DNA of 64,000 nt from Myotis daubentonii (taxonomy: Eukaryota; Chordata; Mammalia; Chiroptera; Vespertilionidae), in the NCBI RefSeq assembly GCF_963259705.1, contig NC_081844.1, forward strand, positions 20,011,715 to 20,075,714. Direction: 5' to 3'. The translations under genes and the position numbers were made by a program. Below the pieces are notes generated by a model that was given only the letters and a program-made list of their open reading frames with translations, was not told the DNA's origin and made no database searches. This document shows, piece by piece, positions 48,778 through 59,691 of this stretch (position 1 is its first letter; every line of letters starts with the position of its first letter).

Positions 48778-51646
48778 ATGGCACCCACTTCTTGCTGCTA
48801 TTCCCGAGTGCCCACAGATGAGTTCCCAAAGAACCTGGAGGACCGCAAGCTGCCAGTGTGGGTGGGTATCCTGCTGGGCCTACTGGTGGTCGGTCTGTCT
48901 GTGGCAGTAGGCGTTTTGGCTGCCAAGGCCAATAGCTCAGCTTGCAAGGATGGCCTCCAGGCTGAGCAGGAGTGTCGAAACCATACCCACCTCCTGGAGC
49001 AGGAGCTGACCCGGGCCCAGGAAGTCTTACGGGGGACCGAGGCCCAAGCTGCCACTTGCAACCAGACTGTGGTAAGTCACCGCCCCTCCTAGAGAGGGCC
49101 CTGTGCTTGGGGGACCCCCAGGGTCTGGGTGCTTGGGGACCCCAGGGTCTGGGTGACTGGGGAGAGGGGGCAGTGAGGGGCAACCAGGCTGGCGGGGGGT
49201 GGAGGGGGCGGCAGTTGGAGGTGACCAGGCTGGTAGAGGGGGCAGTTGGGGGCAACCAAGCTGGCAGCAGGGACAGTAAGGTTGAGATTGAGATAGACCT
49301 TGAATCAGCCCCTAGGCCCCTGCATGGGGAGCCTGAATTTCCCCACCAGGGTTTTGGGGAGCTCTAAACTCCCTCTGGGGTGCCAGTGTGGGACCCCAGA
49401 GCACCCAATAAGGGGCCTCAGTATTCCCAGTAGCATGTGGATGGATCTCCAAACTCCAGGACATGGGTCTAGGGCAGCTGGGAACTCCCCCTGGGCACAG
49501 TCTTAGGGAAGCAGAAATCCCCTCTGTGGGTTGGGATGGGGAGCCCACCAGACTCTGAAGAAGGCAGGGGCTTTATTTATTTATTTATTTATTATTTATT
49601 TATTGACTAGAGGCCCAGTGCACGAAATTTGAGCATGGCGAGGGGGGAGGGGAGGGTCCCTTCAACCCAGCCTGCACCCTCTCCAATCCGGGACCTTTCG
49701 GGGGATGTCCTAGTGCTGGTTTAGTCAGACATCTTTCTCATAATCCTGGACTAGTGGCTCCTAAATGCTCACCTGCCTGCCTGCCTCATCTCCCCTAAGT
49801 GCCACCCCTGCTGGCCTGGTCTCCCACAACTGCCCCCCACACCCCGCCAACCTGGTTGCCCCTAACTGCCCCTCCCTGCTGGCCTGGTTGCCCCTTACTG
49901 TCCCTGCTGCCAGCTTGGTTGCCCCCAACTTCCCCCTTTGCCTGCCTGGTCACCTCCAACTGCCGCCCCCACCCCTTCCAGCCTGGTCACCCCTCACTGT
50001 CCCCCTCCGCCGGCCTGGTCATCCCTCACTGCCCTGCCCCTGCCACCGGGTCACCCCCAACTGCCCCCCTGCAGACCTGGTCACCCCATGCACCCTGCTG
50101 CTCAGTCGTTTGGTTGCCCCTCACTATCCCCCTTGGCGGCTTTTTTGTAGTCCTTTTGGTTTCGATGGTCACTTAGGCTTTTATTATTATAGATTTGAGG
50201 GAGATGAGAAGGGAGAAAGTGAGAGGAACATTGATTTGTTGTTCCACTTATGGATGCATTCATTGGTTAATTCTTAGCATGTGCACTGACAGGGATTGAA
50301 CCCACAACCTTGGCATATTGGGATGATGATCTAACCAACTGAGCTACGTGGCCGGGGCAAGGCAGGGGTTCTTGATACTTCCACTGCATCCATGAGAGGC
50401 AGCATTTTAACTGGGGTCTTGATGTGGGGGTCCTTGAAAGTCCCACTGGACATCTAACTTGGGTTCAGAAATCCCACTATGTTCTGGATTTGAGGAGATG
50501 TCTAACTCTTCTTGGGCAAGAGTCCAGGGGATCTGCACATTTCTCCTAGGCTTTGGGCCAAGAGAGCCTCCAAATTCCTAGGGAGGGGGGAATTGAAACT
50601 CGAATTTTGAAGGTCACATCTTGGAGGGTGGGAGGCTGTGGCTATTCTTCAGGGTGGGGGACAGGTTCAGAGAGGGTTGGAAGGAACCCTGAAGGGGTTT
50701 GGGTCTGAGCCCCTCTGACTCCAGGGCCTGGAGAGGGGGTCAGGGCCCAGGGACAGTAGCCAAGCCCACCAGGGACAAGAACCCCAGTTTGCAACACCCT
50801 TACTCTTCCCGGGCATCCCAGGAGACCCTGAAGATTTCCCTGGAAAAGCAACAGGAGCTCTCCCTACAGAAGCTTCAAGGTGAGAAAAACACAGGCTCCG
50901 GTTGCAGTCAGGGAGTTTGCAGGAGCAGGTCAGGTATTGAAGAGGAGGGAGGAGTGGGCCTCAGGATTGGGGTCCAGCGAGAAGGACAGGACCAAAGCCA
51001 ATGGAAGTGGAAGGGGCGGGCAAGCCAGACTTCCAAGGTGCACTCGCTCAAATGCAGGCGGGCTAGAGGCGGGGTCCTTCTGGGAGTGGGGCCAGTTGAG
51101 GGGCGTGGCTATGGTGCTGACACACACTCTCTGTCCCTCCTTAGAGGAGATCAAGACATTGAATCAGTCCCTGCAAATTAAATCCTCCGAGCTGCAGAAG
51201 AAATCCGCGGAGCTGGAGCAACTAAGGTCAGGACACCCACCCACCCCGGCCATGCCCCTTCCTCCTTCCAACCCAAGACCTAGGATCCCCTTTGGCTCTG
51301 AAAATTCCCATTGTCCTGGGGACAAAGTTGGAGTCCCAGCCTTGTCCCTCCAGTCACCCAACTCTGGGTGGCAACCGGCCACTCCCCTGCCCAGTGACCT
51401 GGTGGGGAAGGAGAAGAGATTTGGAGGGGCTTCTAGCCCAGCACCAGTGCAGCCAGACCTGGCAGCCTCCTGAGTTGTCCCCATCTCCTCCTCAGGAAAG
51501 AGAATGAGGCCTTGGTCTTCAGCAAGGGCCCCACCAACGCCAAGGGCCCCACCAACGCCAAGGGACCTCCCAACTCCGGGATCACCCTCCGTCTCTCCAT
51601 GGCCGCCGTGCTCCTGCCCCTGAGCCTCCTGGCTCTGCTGGCCTGA
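48778..51646 (+). CDS. BST2: BST2 (tetherin) copy 3, altered tail and linker
   Basis: Exons 48778-49071, 50822-50879, 51145-51226 and 51496-51646 join to 585 nt and 194 aa. The tail is MAPTSCCYSRVPTDE: the first Tyr of the YxY motif is Cys, the second is kept. The transmembrane helix (ILLGLLVVGLSVAVGVLAAKA) is followed by ANSSAC, where NSS is a new sequon before the first Cys. The three Cys are kept; other sequons are NHT, NQT and NQS. Exon 2 is 18 nt shorter than in the other copies (58 against 76), removing six residues of coiled coil. Exon 4 has an in-frame 18-bp duplication giving two GPTNAK units before PPNSG and the GPI signal ending LLALLA. Intron 1 is longer because of a Helitron. TATA box and AATAAA are present, so it is probably expressed. 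Confidence 0.94.
49572..50358 (-). mobile_element. SINE in intron 1 of BST2 copy 3, split by a Helitron
   Basis: Pieces 49572-49606 and 50194-50358 flank the Helitron. Confidence 0.85.
49607..50193 (-). mobile_element. HeliBat-like Helitron in intron 1 of BST2 copy 3
   Basis: Minus-strand 5' end TCTATAATAATAAAAGCC; 3' end gtgcactgggcct then CTAG (plus-strand 49607-49610). It sits between A (49606) and T (50194), the A/T target of Helitrons, inside a SINE that is uninterrupted in copies 1 and 2. The interior is a C-rich tandem array of about 30-bp units (aactgcccc...ctggtc). Confidence 0.9.
51524..51559 (+). repeat. 18-bp coding duplication in BST2 copy 3 exon 4
   Basis: Two tandem copies of aagggccccaccaacgcc, each adding the residues KGPTNA just before the GPI signal. 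Confidence 0.9.
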
Positions 51647-52019
51647 GGTCCCAGGAAGCCTGCAGGTGAGGAGGGGGCTGGAGAGGGATGGGAGGAGTTA
51701 GGGACAGTCAGGGTCTGGGGTGGTGGCCTGCCTGCGGGGAGGGGCTGGGCACTGGAGAGAGAGGAATTGCAGTGAGGAGCTGTTGGGGCAGAAATAGAAC
51801 AGTGGGGACCAGCTATGTTCTCCTATTAACCCTGTCTGTTGACTGACTGTTCCCTTCCAATTAGGCACATTCTAATCTGGCTGAGAGGTGCACGCCCAGG
51901 GACATGGGGATTAACCTCAGAATGCAGTCCAGGCTCCTTTTCTGAGTTTCCTGTCATCTTGGAAAGATAACAACCTGGTCCCAGAGCTGCTCTCTCCCAT
52001 TTGGCCGGCAATCCATCCT

Positions 52020-52025
52020 AATAAA
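52020..52025 (+). terminator. Polyadenylation signal, BST2 copy 3
   Basis: AATAAA in the same context as unit 2, about 375 bases after the stop codon. Confidence 0.65.
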
Positions 52026-52851
52026 CTTTCATAGGATTCAACCCTGTCTCTGCTTAATAATTGACTCAAGGACTGACAGGCACCCAGGCCCATCTGTGTG
52101 GGTTTCAGAGGGAGGGTCCAGGCAGGAGTGGGGTGAGGCTCATGGAGAGGTTGGGGCGAGTTCTGTCTGACTCCGCCTTGTTGTCTCTTAGGCCACCACC
52201 TGGACTCGCCTGTTTCCCTCTGGGTTTTCCTGACCTGGCCAGTTCTGAGGGGCAACATGGCTGTGGGTAGAGGATGGTGAGGGGGAGGCGGGGGGCCAGG
52301 TGGCAGGGGTGGTTCATGGGGCAGCCTTAGAGGTGGGGAAGCATCAAAGTTGGCCCAAGGCCGTCCGCCCCCCACTCCCCACCTCCAAGCCAGGCAGGTC
52401 ATGAGGTGGGAGGGGGCATCTGTTCTGTGCTGTCATGGTTTCTGGAAGGTAACTTCCTCTGGGGTCTTTGGGTTCCACAAAATAAGCCTCCCCTTTTGTG
52501 GGAAGGAACTTACTCTGTAGTTCCTGGAGGATCACTGTGTCAGTCCCAAGCATCTGGGACCCCGTGATGTCCACACCAGACTCCTTGCTCCAGAATGTTC
52601 CCAGAAGCCCACAGGGGTTTGTCAGGCACCACCCCACTGCCTACCCAGCCCTCTTTTCTGATGGATTCACCCTAAAGGACTGTCCACCCTTCCCCACCCC
52701 CATGGGTGCTCACTCAGTGCTCAGCATTCTAGTCTTATCTCCTCACCCATCTCCTGAGGCTCTTGTTCCCCATCCCTTTCCATGGAAACGGAGGCTGTGA
52801 GGAGAAGGACATCTTGTCTTGGTTCCCCGTCCCCTCCCATGGAAAGTGCAG

Positions 52852-53065
52852 GGCTGGCCCCGGTGGCTGTGGCTCAGTGGGTTGTGCATCTTCCCAAGCA
52901 CCAAAAGGCTGCCAGCTCATTTCCTGGTCAAGGCACAGGCCTGGGTGGCAGGCTCCTTCCCGGGCAGGGGGCATGCAGGATTCAGCCAATCCGTGTTTTG
53001 CTCTCACACAGATGTTTCTCTGTTTCCCTCTCCCTTCCCTCTTCCCTCCTCTCTCTCTAAAAACC
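52852..53065 (+). mobile_element. SINE downstream of BST2 copy 3
   Basis: Counterpart of 42855-43070. Confidence 0.85.
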
Positions 53066-53069
53066 AGTT

Positions 53070-53250
53070 CAGCCCTGGCTGGTAGCTCAGTTGGTGGGAG
53101 TGTCCTCCCGGTGTGCCAAGGTCACGGTTCAGCCCTCAGTAAGGGCACAGACAAGGGTCAATCAGTGAGAGCATGAATAAGTGAGACAACAAAATGATGT
53201 TTCCCTCTCTCCCTCTCTCTCTGAAATCAATCAATCAATAAAAAGAAAAA
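53070..53250 (+). mobile_element. SINE, counterpart of 43315
   Basis: Follows the previous SINE directly, without the unit 2 VES insertion. Confidence 0.85.
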
Positions 53251-53256
53251 TCAGCC

Positions 53257-53480
53257 AAAACCGGTTTGGCTCAGTGGATAGAGCGTCAGCCTGCAGACTG
53301 AGAGGTCCCGGGTTCGATTCCGGTCAAGGGCATGTACCTGGGTTGCGGGCACATCCCCGGTGGGAGATGTGCAGGAGGCAGCTGATCGATGTTTCTCTCT
53401 CATCGATGTTTCTAACTCTCTATCTCTCTCCCTTCTTCTCTGTAAAAAATCAATAAAATATATTTTAAAAAATCAATTAA
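53257..53480 (+). mobile_element. VES SINE specific to unit 3
   Basis: Inserted after the 53070 SINE, at a site empty in unit 2. Confidence 0.88.
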
Positions 53481-53930
53481 AAACATACAGGCAGAAAGTG
53501 CGGGGCTGGGATTCACACCTGCATCTGCAGACACACCCAGGCCAGGCATTTGTCACAATGTGCCTCCCTCCTCCATCCCCCAAATTCTTACTCATCCTGC
53601 AGAGCCCCACCCCCAGAGAGTCTGCTTCTCCAAAATGGAGGGCCACCATCCTGAGCGACCCTTCACCCGCTCTCCTGGAGCCTCACCTGCCCCCTAATTC
53701 CTTTCTTCTCTGTTATCTTAGTTTCTTCAACTTCTCCTGGAATCCTGACTATTGTCCATGAAACTTCCTGAGCATGGCACTGGGGTCAGGACCCCTGTGT
53801 CTGTCCTAGATTCTTCATTGTCCTCAGGTCCTGCAGTCCCCAGATGAGGTGGTCAATAGATCCCCCTCTATGGCTCCTGCTGTCCACCCAGGGACCCCCA
53901 AAACCATCCCTGCCACAGGCTCCCCTGGCC

Positions 53931-55240
53931 TTTTTCATATCCTGCAGGGTCTCACTAAATTTATCGGCGGTTTCCAGAAAATTCTTGAAAAACCTTATAA
54001 CCGTGGATTTGAACTCTATATCCAGTCGTTTGCTTTCCTCCATTTCTGTCATTTGTGACCTGTTTCTCTGTCTCCACATTTTGGCTGCTTCCCTGTGTTG
54101 ATAGAGTGGCTTTCTGTGCTAGGTGTCCTATAGGGCCCAGTGGCTCAGCCTCCCCAATTACCTGAGGTGGACACTCTTGGTGCACCCATTTGTGGACTTT
54201 GTGCACAATCTTGTTGTAGTCTTGTTGTAGTTAAGCCTTGATTGTTGTAGGTATCACTGGGAGGAATTGACCTCCAGGCCAATTGGCTGTGAGAGTCAGC
54301 TGTGTCTACGGTGGGAGAACTTCTGTTCTGAAGACACCCTTCTGGGGCAAGACTTGCTTCAGTGGGGCTTTGGTGCTCACTGAGTCTGCACCCTGAGTGT
54401 GTCCCTTATGGATCTGAGAAGTTGTAATCTGGATGGTCCCCCTCTGACCACTGGGTACACTGGCCTTTGGATCTAAGGAGATGCTAATTTAGCCTTTGCC
54501 TGAAGCTACCCAGCAGGAGCTATGAACAGATCTGCAGATTCCCCTTCCTTTTTTGGGGTTTGGAGGTGCCCAGATGAGGCCCAGCTGTGAAGCAATGCAA
54601 GCTTCTGTGGGGCCTTGGGTCTTCTCTTGGAAGTTCTGGGCCTGTCTGGCCCAGCTGCAATTTGTTAGGTAATTTTCAGGTTGCAAAGGGCCAGGGAATT
54701 CATATGCAAAAGCCTCTGCTGCAGCCTGGGTGGGACGGGGTCTCAGGGAATCAACAGGGTGGGGCAAGCAGCTATGGCTGATCCTCAGCCCTGCCCTAAG
54801 GGGCCCCGAGTCTCAGTGTCCTGGTAATTGCTGCAAGCACCTCTGAGGGAAAGCTGCCCTCAAGTTACGAGTTCTGCCTGCTGCCAGACAGTCCAGTTTC
54901 TCCCTGTATGAGTCCTGGGTCCCCAGAGACTTCCCGGAACTGGAGTTCAGAGCAGTCAGGAGCTTGTGACTCCCTCCCGATTCAAAAAGACAGCCTCGTC
55001 CTCGGGTGCCAGCCCCTTTCCATGCGCGCGCAAGCCTCCATACCTCTGCACTCCACCTCCGCAGCTCCTCTAAGTCTCAGTGTGCTTTTCACTTTCCTTC
55101 TAGTTGTAGGATTTCCACTCAGCCAGTCTTCCTGTAGTTCTGTATGATATCCGTTTTGTCTTTTCATTGTATTTTTGAAGTTGTTGTGGGAGGCAGCAAT
55201 TTCTGGTGTTTACCTATGCCACCATCTTGGTTTCTCTCTT
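53931..55240 (-). mobile_element. 5' part of an L1/HAL1 element, 3' part missing
   Basis: Read on the minus strand it begins 'gaaaccaagatggtggcata' at about 55235, the same opening as the HAL1 at 61152. It has about 1.1 kb of 5' UTR-like DNA, then the ORF1 start (MWRQRNRSQMTEMEE, near 54060) and about 40 codons, and stops abruptly at 53931. The body and 3' end are absent. Losing the 3' rather than the 5' side is unusual for L1, and the break coincides with the end of BST2 unit 3. Confidence 0.85.
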
Positions 55241-55497
55241 TATGCTTAATCTTTAGGTGTCCTTGCTTAAAGGACACTGCAAACACATGTGTCCTCCCAA
55301 GATTACTTACCTACTGATTGTATCTAAATTATAAACTTTATCTCAATGTGCTGTGACAATAAAATTCTGAAGAGGCAGGCGTTTGAGGCTGTCTGGTTCC
55401 TTTAGCCAGGCAGTCCCTTAGCCCTCTCTTTCACAGCAAACATTGTGTCAGAGTTATCATTCATCCGAAGCTCAGGGTCTGCTGGTCACCACATGCA
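55241..55497 (+). mobile_element. R-U5 part of a 5' LTR
   Basis: AATAAA at 55358-55363 is followed by about 130 bases ending '..accacatgca', just before a primer-binding-site-like sequence. The U3 part is missing because the L1/HAL1 fragment abuts it. Confidence 0.6.
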
Positions 55498-55500
55498 AGG

Positions 55501-55518
55501 TGGTGCCCCATGTGACAA
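55501..55518 (+). other. Degenerate tRNA-Lys-type primer binding site
   Basis: TGGTGCCCCATGTGACAA follows the LTR end. About 11 of the first 16 bases agree with the lysine-tRNA binding site used by many class II retroviruses. Moderate similarity only. Confidence 0.5.
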
Positions 55519-55952
55519 GCAAATAATGCTAGGAGACATGGCGGAAACCTCGAAATGGAAGAGGAATGAAATGAAAGTAACTGCACAGTAAGTCATTGGA
55601 GCTCACCAGGGATTTTCAAGTTCCAGAGTTTGTTTTTCAGCTAAGATTTTTGCAACAGGATAGAAGCTTTCCCGTAAAACAACAACAATATATAACAGTA
55701 CTTAAGCAGTTGTGAAAGGTGAATGGTGCCTCAGTTACCAAGAAACAATTAAATGGCCTTTTGCAGACTGTCATACCTTATAATCCTTGGTTCCCTGATG
55801 CTGCACATCAGACCTTGATCTCTAGGAACAAGAAGGTAGGAATTTAAAGAGAAATCAGGCCCAGGGAAAACAAGTGCCTTTGTCATCTTTAATTATATGC
55901 GCTCTGTTGGAGCTGCACTGTGCCCACTTCATATTGAGGATCAAAAGCCTTG

Positions 55953-56172
55953 CCCTAACCTGTTTGGCTCAGTGGATAGAGCATCAGCCTGCAGACTGAA
56001 AGGTCCCAGGTTCGATTCCAGTCAAGGGCATGTACCTTGGTTGTGGGCACATCCCCAGTAAGAGCTGTGCAGGAGGCTGCTGATGGATGTTTCTCTCTCA
56101 TTGATGTTTCTAACTCTCTATCCCTCATCCTTCCTCTCTGTAAAAAATCAATTAAAAAAAAATATTTTTTAA
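55953..56172 (+). mobile_element. VES SINE inside retroviral gag
   Basis: Head gccctaacctgtttggctca; separates matrix-like from later gag sequence. Confidence 0.9.
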
Positions 56173-56252
56173 AAAGCCTACAGAATGCCAGGAGGATTTA
56201 CCATCCTCCTCTTCCTGAAGTAGAGCCTGTAGAGCCTGTAATACCTAAGGCC

Positions 56253-56478
56253 CGCCGTAGCTGGTTTGTCTCAGCGGATAGAGCGTCGGCCTGCGGACTC
56301 AAGGGTCCCAGGTTCGATTCTGGTCAAGGGCATGTACCTGGGTTGCGAGCACATCCCCAGTAGGGGGCGTGCAAGAGGCAGCTGAATTGATGTTTCTCAT
56401 CTATGTTTCTAACTCACTATCCATCTCCCTCTCCCTTCCTTTCTGTAAAAAGATCAATAAAATATATTTTAAAAAATT
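56253..56478 (+). mobile_element. VES SINE inside retroviral gag
   Basis: Head gccgtagctggtttgtctca; about 80 bases of gag sequence separate it from the preceding SINE. Confidence 0.88.
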
Positions 56479-57510
56479 CAAAAAAAAATACACCAAAGGC
56501 CCCAGACTCTCGCCTCTGATGTTTGAAGGCTCATCAATAGGTCCTCTGTTATGGGATCAGGTGGCAGGCTAGCTATGCTACAAGGAGAGCTTTTGGCTGC
56601 CCAGTTATGCAAGATCAGCAAGGTAACTGGATGCATGAACCACTCCCCTTCAATACCTTTAAAGAAATAAGGAAAAGTGTTAGAGAACATGGGCTCACAG
56701 TCCGTTTACAAAAGGATCTTAAAGCCTGGTCTGAAAATGACCACAGGACGCCAGGGGACTGGCAGATTTTGGCTAAAAGGACTTTAGATGCCAGTCAGTA
56801 TCTATTATGGAGAGCAGGATATGATGAGATCTGTGAACAGCAGGCTGACCAAAACAATCCAGCGGGCGCTCATCACCTGACAGCCCCAATGCTGCAGGGG
56901 CAGGGACCATATGTTCATGTACAACAGCAATTGAATCTGCACCCTCAAGTATTGACCCAAGCCTCTCTTTGTGCACAGTGGCCTAGAGTATATTCCAGAA
57001 GGCGGAATTCAGCAAGGCTCCTTTGTCAATGGACCCCAGGAATCTTATGTTGACTTTGTAAATCGCCTTATCCAACCCATTCTGCTGCAGATCAGTCATA
57101 GTCAGGCTGCAGATATTCTCTTGTTGCAACTGGCATATGAGAACGCCAACGTTGATTGTCAAAAGGCTATGCCGCCCATGAGGGGATAGGCCACCCGGTG
57201 GGGGGATTTGTCAGGCCTTGTCAGCTAGTAGGAACGGAAACCCACCGAACTCAAATGTTGGCCATGGCTCTCCAGGCAGGGAATAAGGGCAAAACAGATT
57301 CCAAATGCTATCAGTGTGGGAAATGGGACATTTTACAAAGGATTGCAAAGCGAAAATAGCAACCTCCCGCTCTGAGAATTCTCAGCCCCCACCTACTTGT
57401 CCCCATTGCCATAAGGGGCGGCACTGGGCCAACCAAAGCAAATCAACATTTGCAGGGAAATGCCCAGGGGGCCAGTGCCAGCCCCACAACAAACCGGGGC
57501 AGGGATGGCC

Positions 57511-58460
57511 TCCCTAGTGCAGAGGGGAAATCACTGTCTACTCACCTCCAGCAGCTACCACTGGGAGGGCAGCACGGGACTTACTCCAACAGAGTTGATT
57601 CTAAAGGAAGGGGCTGATCCTAAAAGGGTCCCTATGGGGACTTAGGGGCCACTGCCACTGGGCATGGTAGGCATTGTTTTGGGGCGCTCCAACCTTAATT
57701 CAAAAGGAGTCACTGTAATAGAGTCCTTGTTAGTGTTGACCATGGAGAAATCCAGGTGCTCATGCCATGCAAGGGGTTGCATATTTCCCCCTCGCAAACT
57801 AAGATCCTGCAACTGTTGTTACTACCATATTGGGTCCAGAACGCTCAGCGGTTCTCAACCTGTAGGTCGCGACCCCTTTGGCGGTCGAACGACCCTTTCA
57901 CAGGGGTCGCCTAAGACCATCCTGCACATCAGATATTTACATTATGATTCATAACAGTAGCAATGTTACAGTTATGAAGTAGCAACGAAAATAATTTTAT
58001 GGTTGGGTCACAACATGAGGAACTGTATTTAAAGGGCCAGAAGGTTGAGAACCACTGCTCTAGGGAAGGAGAGAAATCTAGGGGGGCGGGGAGAAGTTGG
58101 CAGTACTGGAGAGTGAGGGGTTTACTGGAATCAGTCCCAAGAGAACAGCCCCTCCTCACTATAGAAATTCAAGGGAAAAGATTCACCGGATTCATAGCTC
58201 CTGGCCGACTGCACTACACTTAGTCATCTCAATTGGCCCTCCTCTGGCCCACGGTGAAGCAAGGTCAGAGGACAGTGGGAATAGAAGTTTCCCAGACATT
58301 ACAACGTTCTCGGCGCGTATGCTATAAAGAGCCACATTGGCAAATTGGCTACATGCAGCCTCTAATCATACAGATTTCTGTCAATTTGTGGGGATGTGAT
58401 GCCCTTTCGCAGTGGGGGTTAACGCTACAGACGCCTCTTTAGGAATGGCCACTGTTGTTA
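57511..58460 (+). pseudogene. Endogenous retrovirus dUTPase/protease remnant
   Basis: A dUTPase-like end is visible before 57845 (ISPSQTKILQLLLLP-like words in a broken frame). A SPIN element interrupts, then protease-like sequence follows at about 58080-58330. The expected catalytic Asp-Thr-Gly triplet is not present: the position reads Ala-Pro-Gly. Stops and shifts are frequent. Confidence 0.65.
57849..58058 (+). mobile_element. SPIN-like hAT element inside the retrovirus
   Basis: It runs from cagcggttctcaacctgtag to ggttgagaaccactg and belongs to the same subfamily as the MVB12A intron copy (shared 'catcctgcacatcagatatt' and 'ggttgggtcacaacatgagg'). I could not find a clear 8-bp duplication. 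Confidence 0.85.
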
Positions 58461-59250
58461 TATCTCCCCTACCCTTGACTTGGTTAAGCCAAACCCCTAT
58501 TTGGGTACAGCAGGGGCCCCTAAAGGGAGAAAAGTTACAACAAGCCCATCTATTAGTAAAAGAATGGTTGTATTTAGGACACATAGACCTTCCAACAGCC
58601 CCTGGAATTCTATTTTCATAATCCCCCCAAAACCTAACAAAAAGCGGCTCTTACAGGATTTAAGGGCATTTAATGCCAATATTCAACCCATGGGTTCTCT
58701 CCCACCTGGACCTCCATCTCCGGCCGTGATCCCACAAGACAGGCCCATTATCATCATGGATTTAAAGGTTGGCTTCTATACCATTCCTCTAGCTCTCCAA
58801 GATCAGGAGAAATTTGCATTTACTCTCCCTTCAATTAACAATGAAGAGCCGCCCAGAGATATCGCGGGAAAGTCCTCCCACAGGGACTGCGGACCAGCCC
58901 AACTCTGTGCCGGCACCATGTACATCAGGCACTTATGCCAACCAGGCGGCAGTTTCCTGCTGGAAAGATTATTCATCACATGGATGACACTCCTCACAGC
59001 CCCTGAGAAGGACCTGTTATAGTGTATGCTCTTCGGGGCAAAAGGACACTCCCTCGAGAGGCCTTTTAATAATCCTTAAGAAGCTACAGATGACAAATCC
59101 ATGGAAACATCTAGGCTATGTCTTCACTGAAAGAACCATCAGACCCCAAAAGATTACCTTGACCACAGGGAATTAAAAACCCTAAATGACTTTCAAAAAT
59201 TACTAGGAGATAGAAATTAGATACGACCAGCACTAGGTATTCCCACAGTG
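58461..59250 (+). pseudogene. Endogenous retrovirus reverse transcriptase remnant, first part
   Basis: RT fingers and palm words are clear: [16 protein letters not shown] near 58650 and [15 protein letters not shown] near 58760. The active-site box near 58975 reads HMDD, with the usual first Tyr changed. Frames switch and stops occur. The region ends where a solo LTR inserted. Confidence 0.9.
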
Positions 59251-59691
59251 TGCAGGAAGCCAATTCCAGCATGACAGCAGGGCTGAATCTGGGAATGGCT
59301 GAGGGCATTTCCCCAAAAATGAATAGGATACATTAAATTGATTGTTTGCTGCCAGACAGCTCAGGGCATCTTAATCTACGTGTTATTGCCTCCTACTGGC
59401 CAAACACCTGTACAGCCATAGGCTAATTCTCCCCATTCTGACAATGGCTTCTGTATAGGAAACCTTGACCCTTTGAAGTGTATATCACTGCCTCGCCTTA
59501 GGACAAATTGTCTTAATAAAAAGCATGGGGTCCTGAGACAAGGAGATCTTAGTTTCCTTTAAACTAGGCTCCCCTGACCACCAAAGGCCTTTCAAAATTA
59601 TGCTTCATCTCTGGACTCCTATTTAATCTACGCACAGCCCCTTCTCCAGATTTCCTGAACACTTCTTAATGCTGGAACAAGAACACCGGCA
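59251..59691 (+). mobile_element. Solo LTR (class II-like) nested in retroviral pol
   Basis: Ends are TGCAGGAAGCCAATTCCAGC and AAGAACACCGGCA. Flanks ACAGTG and ACAGCG form a 6-bp target duplication with one mismatch. Polyadenylation region cttaataaaaagcatggggt. It belongs to the same family as 25390-25813, which is inverted. Confidence 0.88.

Larger units (their letters stand above)
47846..53930 (+). repeat. BST2 tandem unit 3
   Basis: Similarity to unit 2 starts at the end of a VES SINE ('cccagggctgcatccttgca') and stops at 'ggctcccctggcc' where an L1 fragment begins. It contains BST2 copy 3. Confidence 0.85.
55540..57510 (+). pseudogene. Endogenous class II retrovirus gag remnant
   Basis: A degenerate matrix-like stretch (about 55550-55950) is followed, after two inserted SINEs, by capsid sequence in two frames (56607-56946 and 56971-57189, with the conserved GGIQQGSFVNGPQESY-like major homology part near 57000). 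Nucleocapsid zinc-knuckle parts follow: CYQCGK at 57306 is separated from the GHFTKDC part by a one-base shift, and a second knuckle near 57395 lacks its last Cys. Several stops and shifts make it non-coding. Confidence 0.85.
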
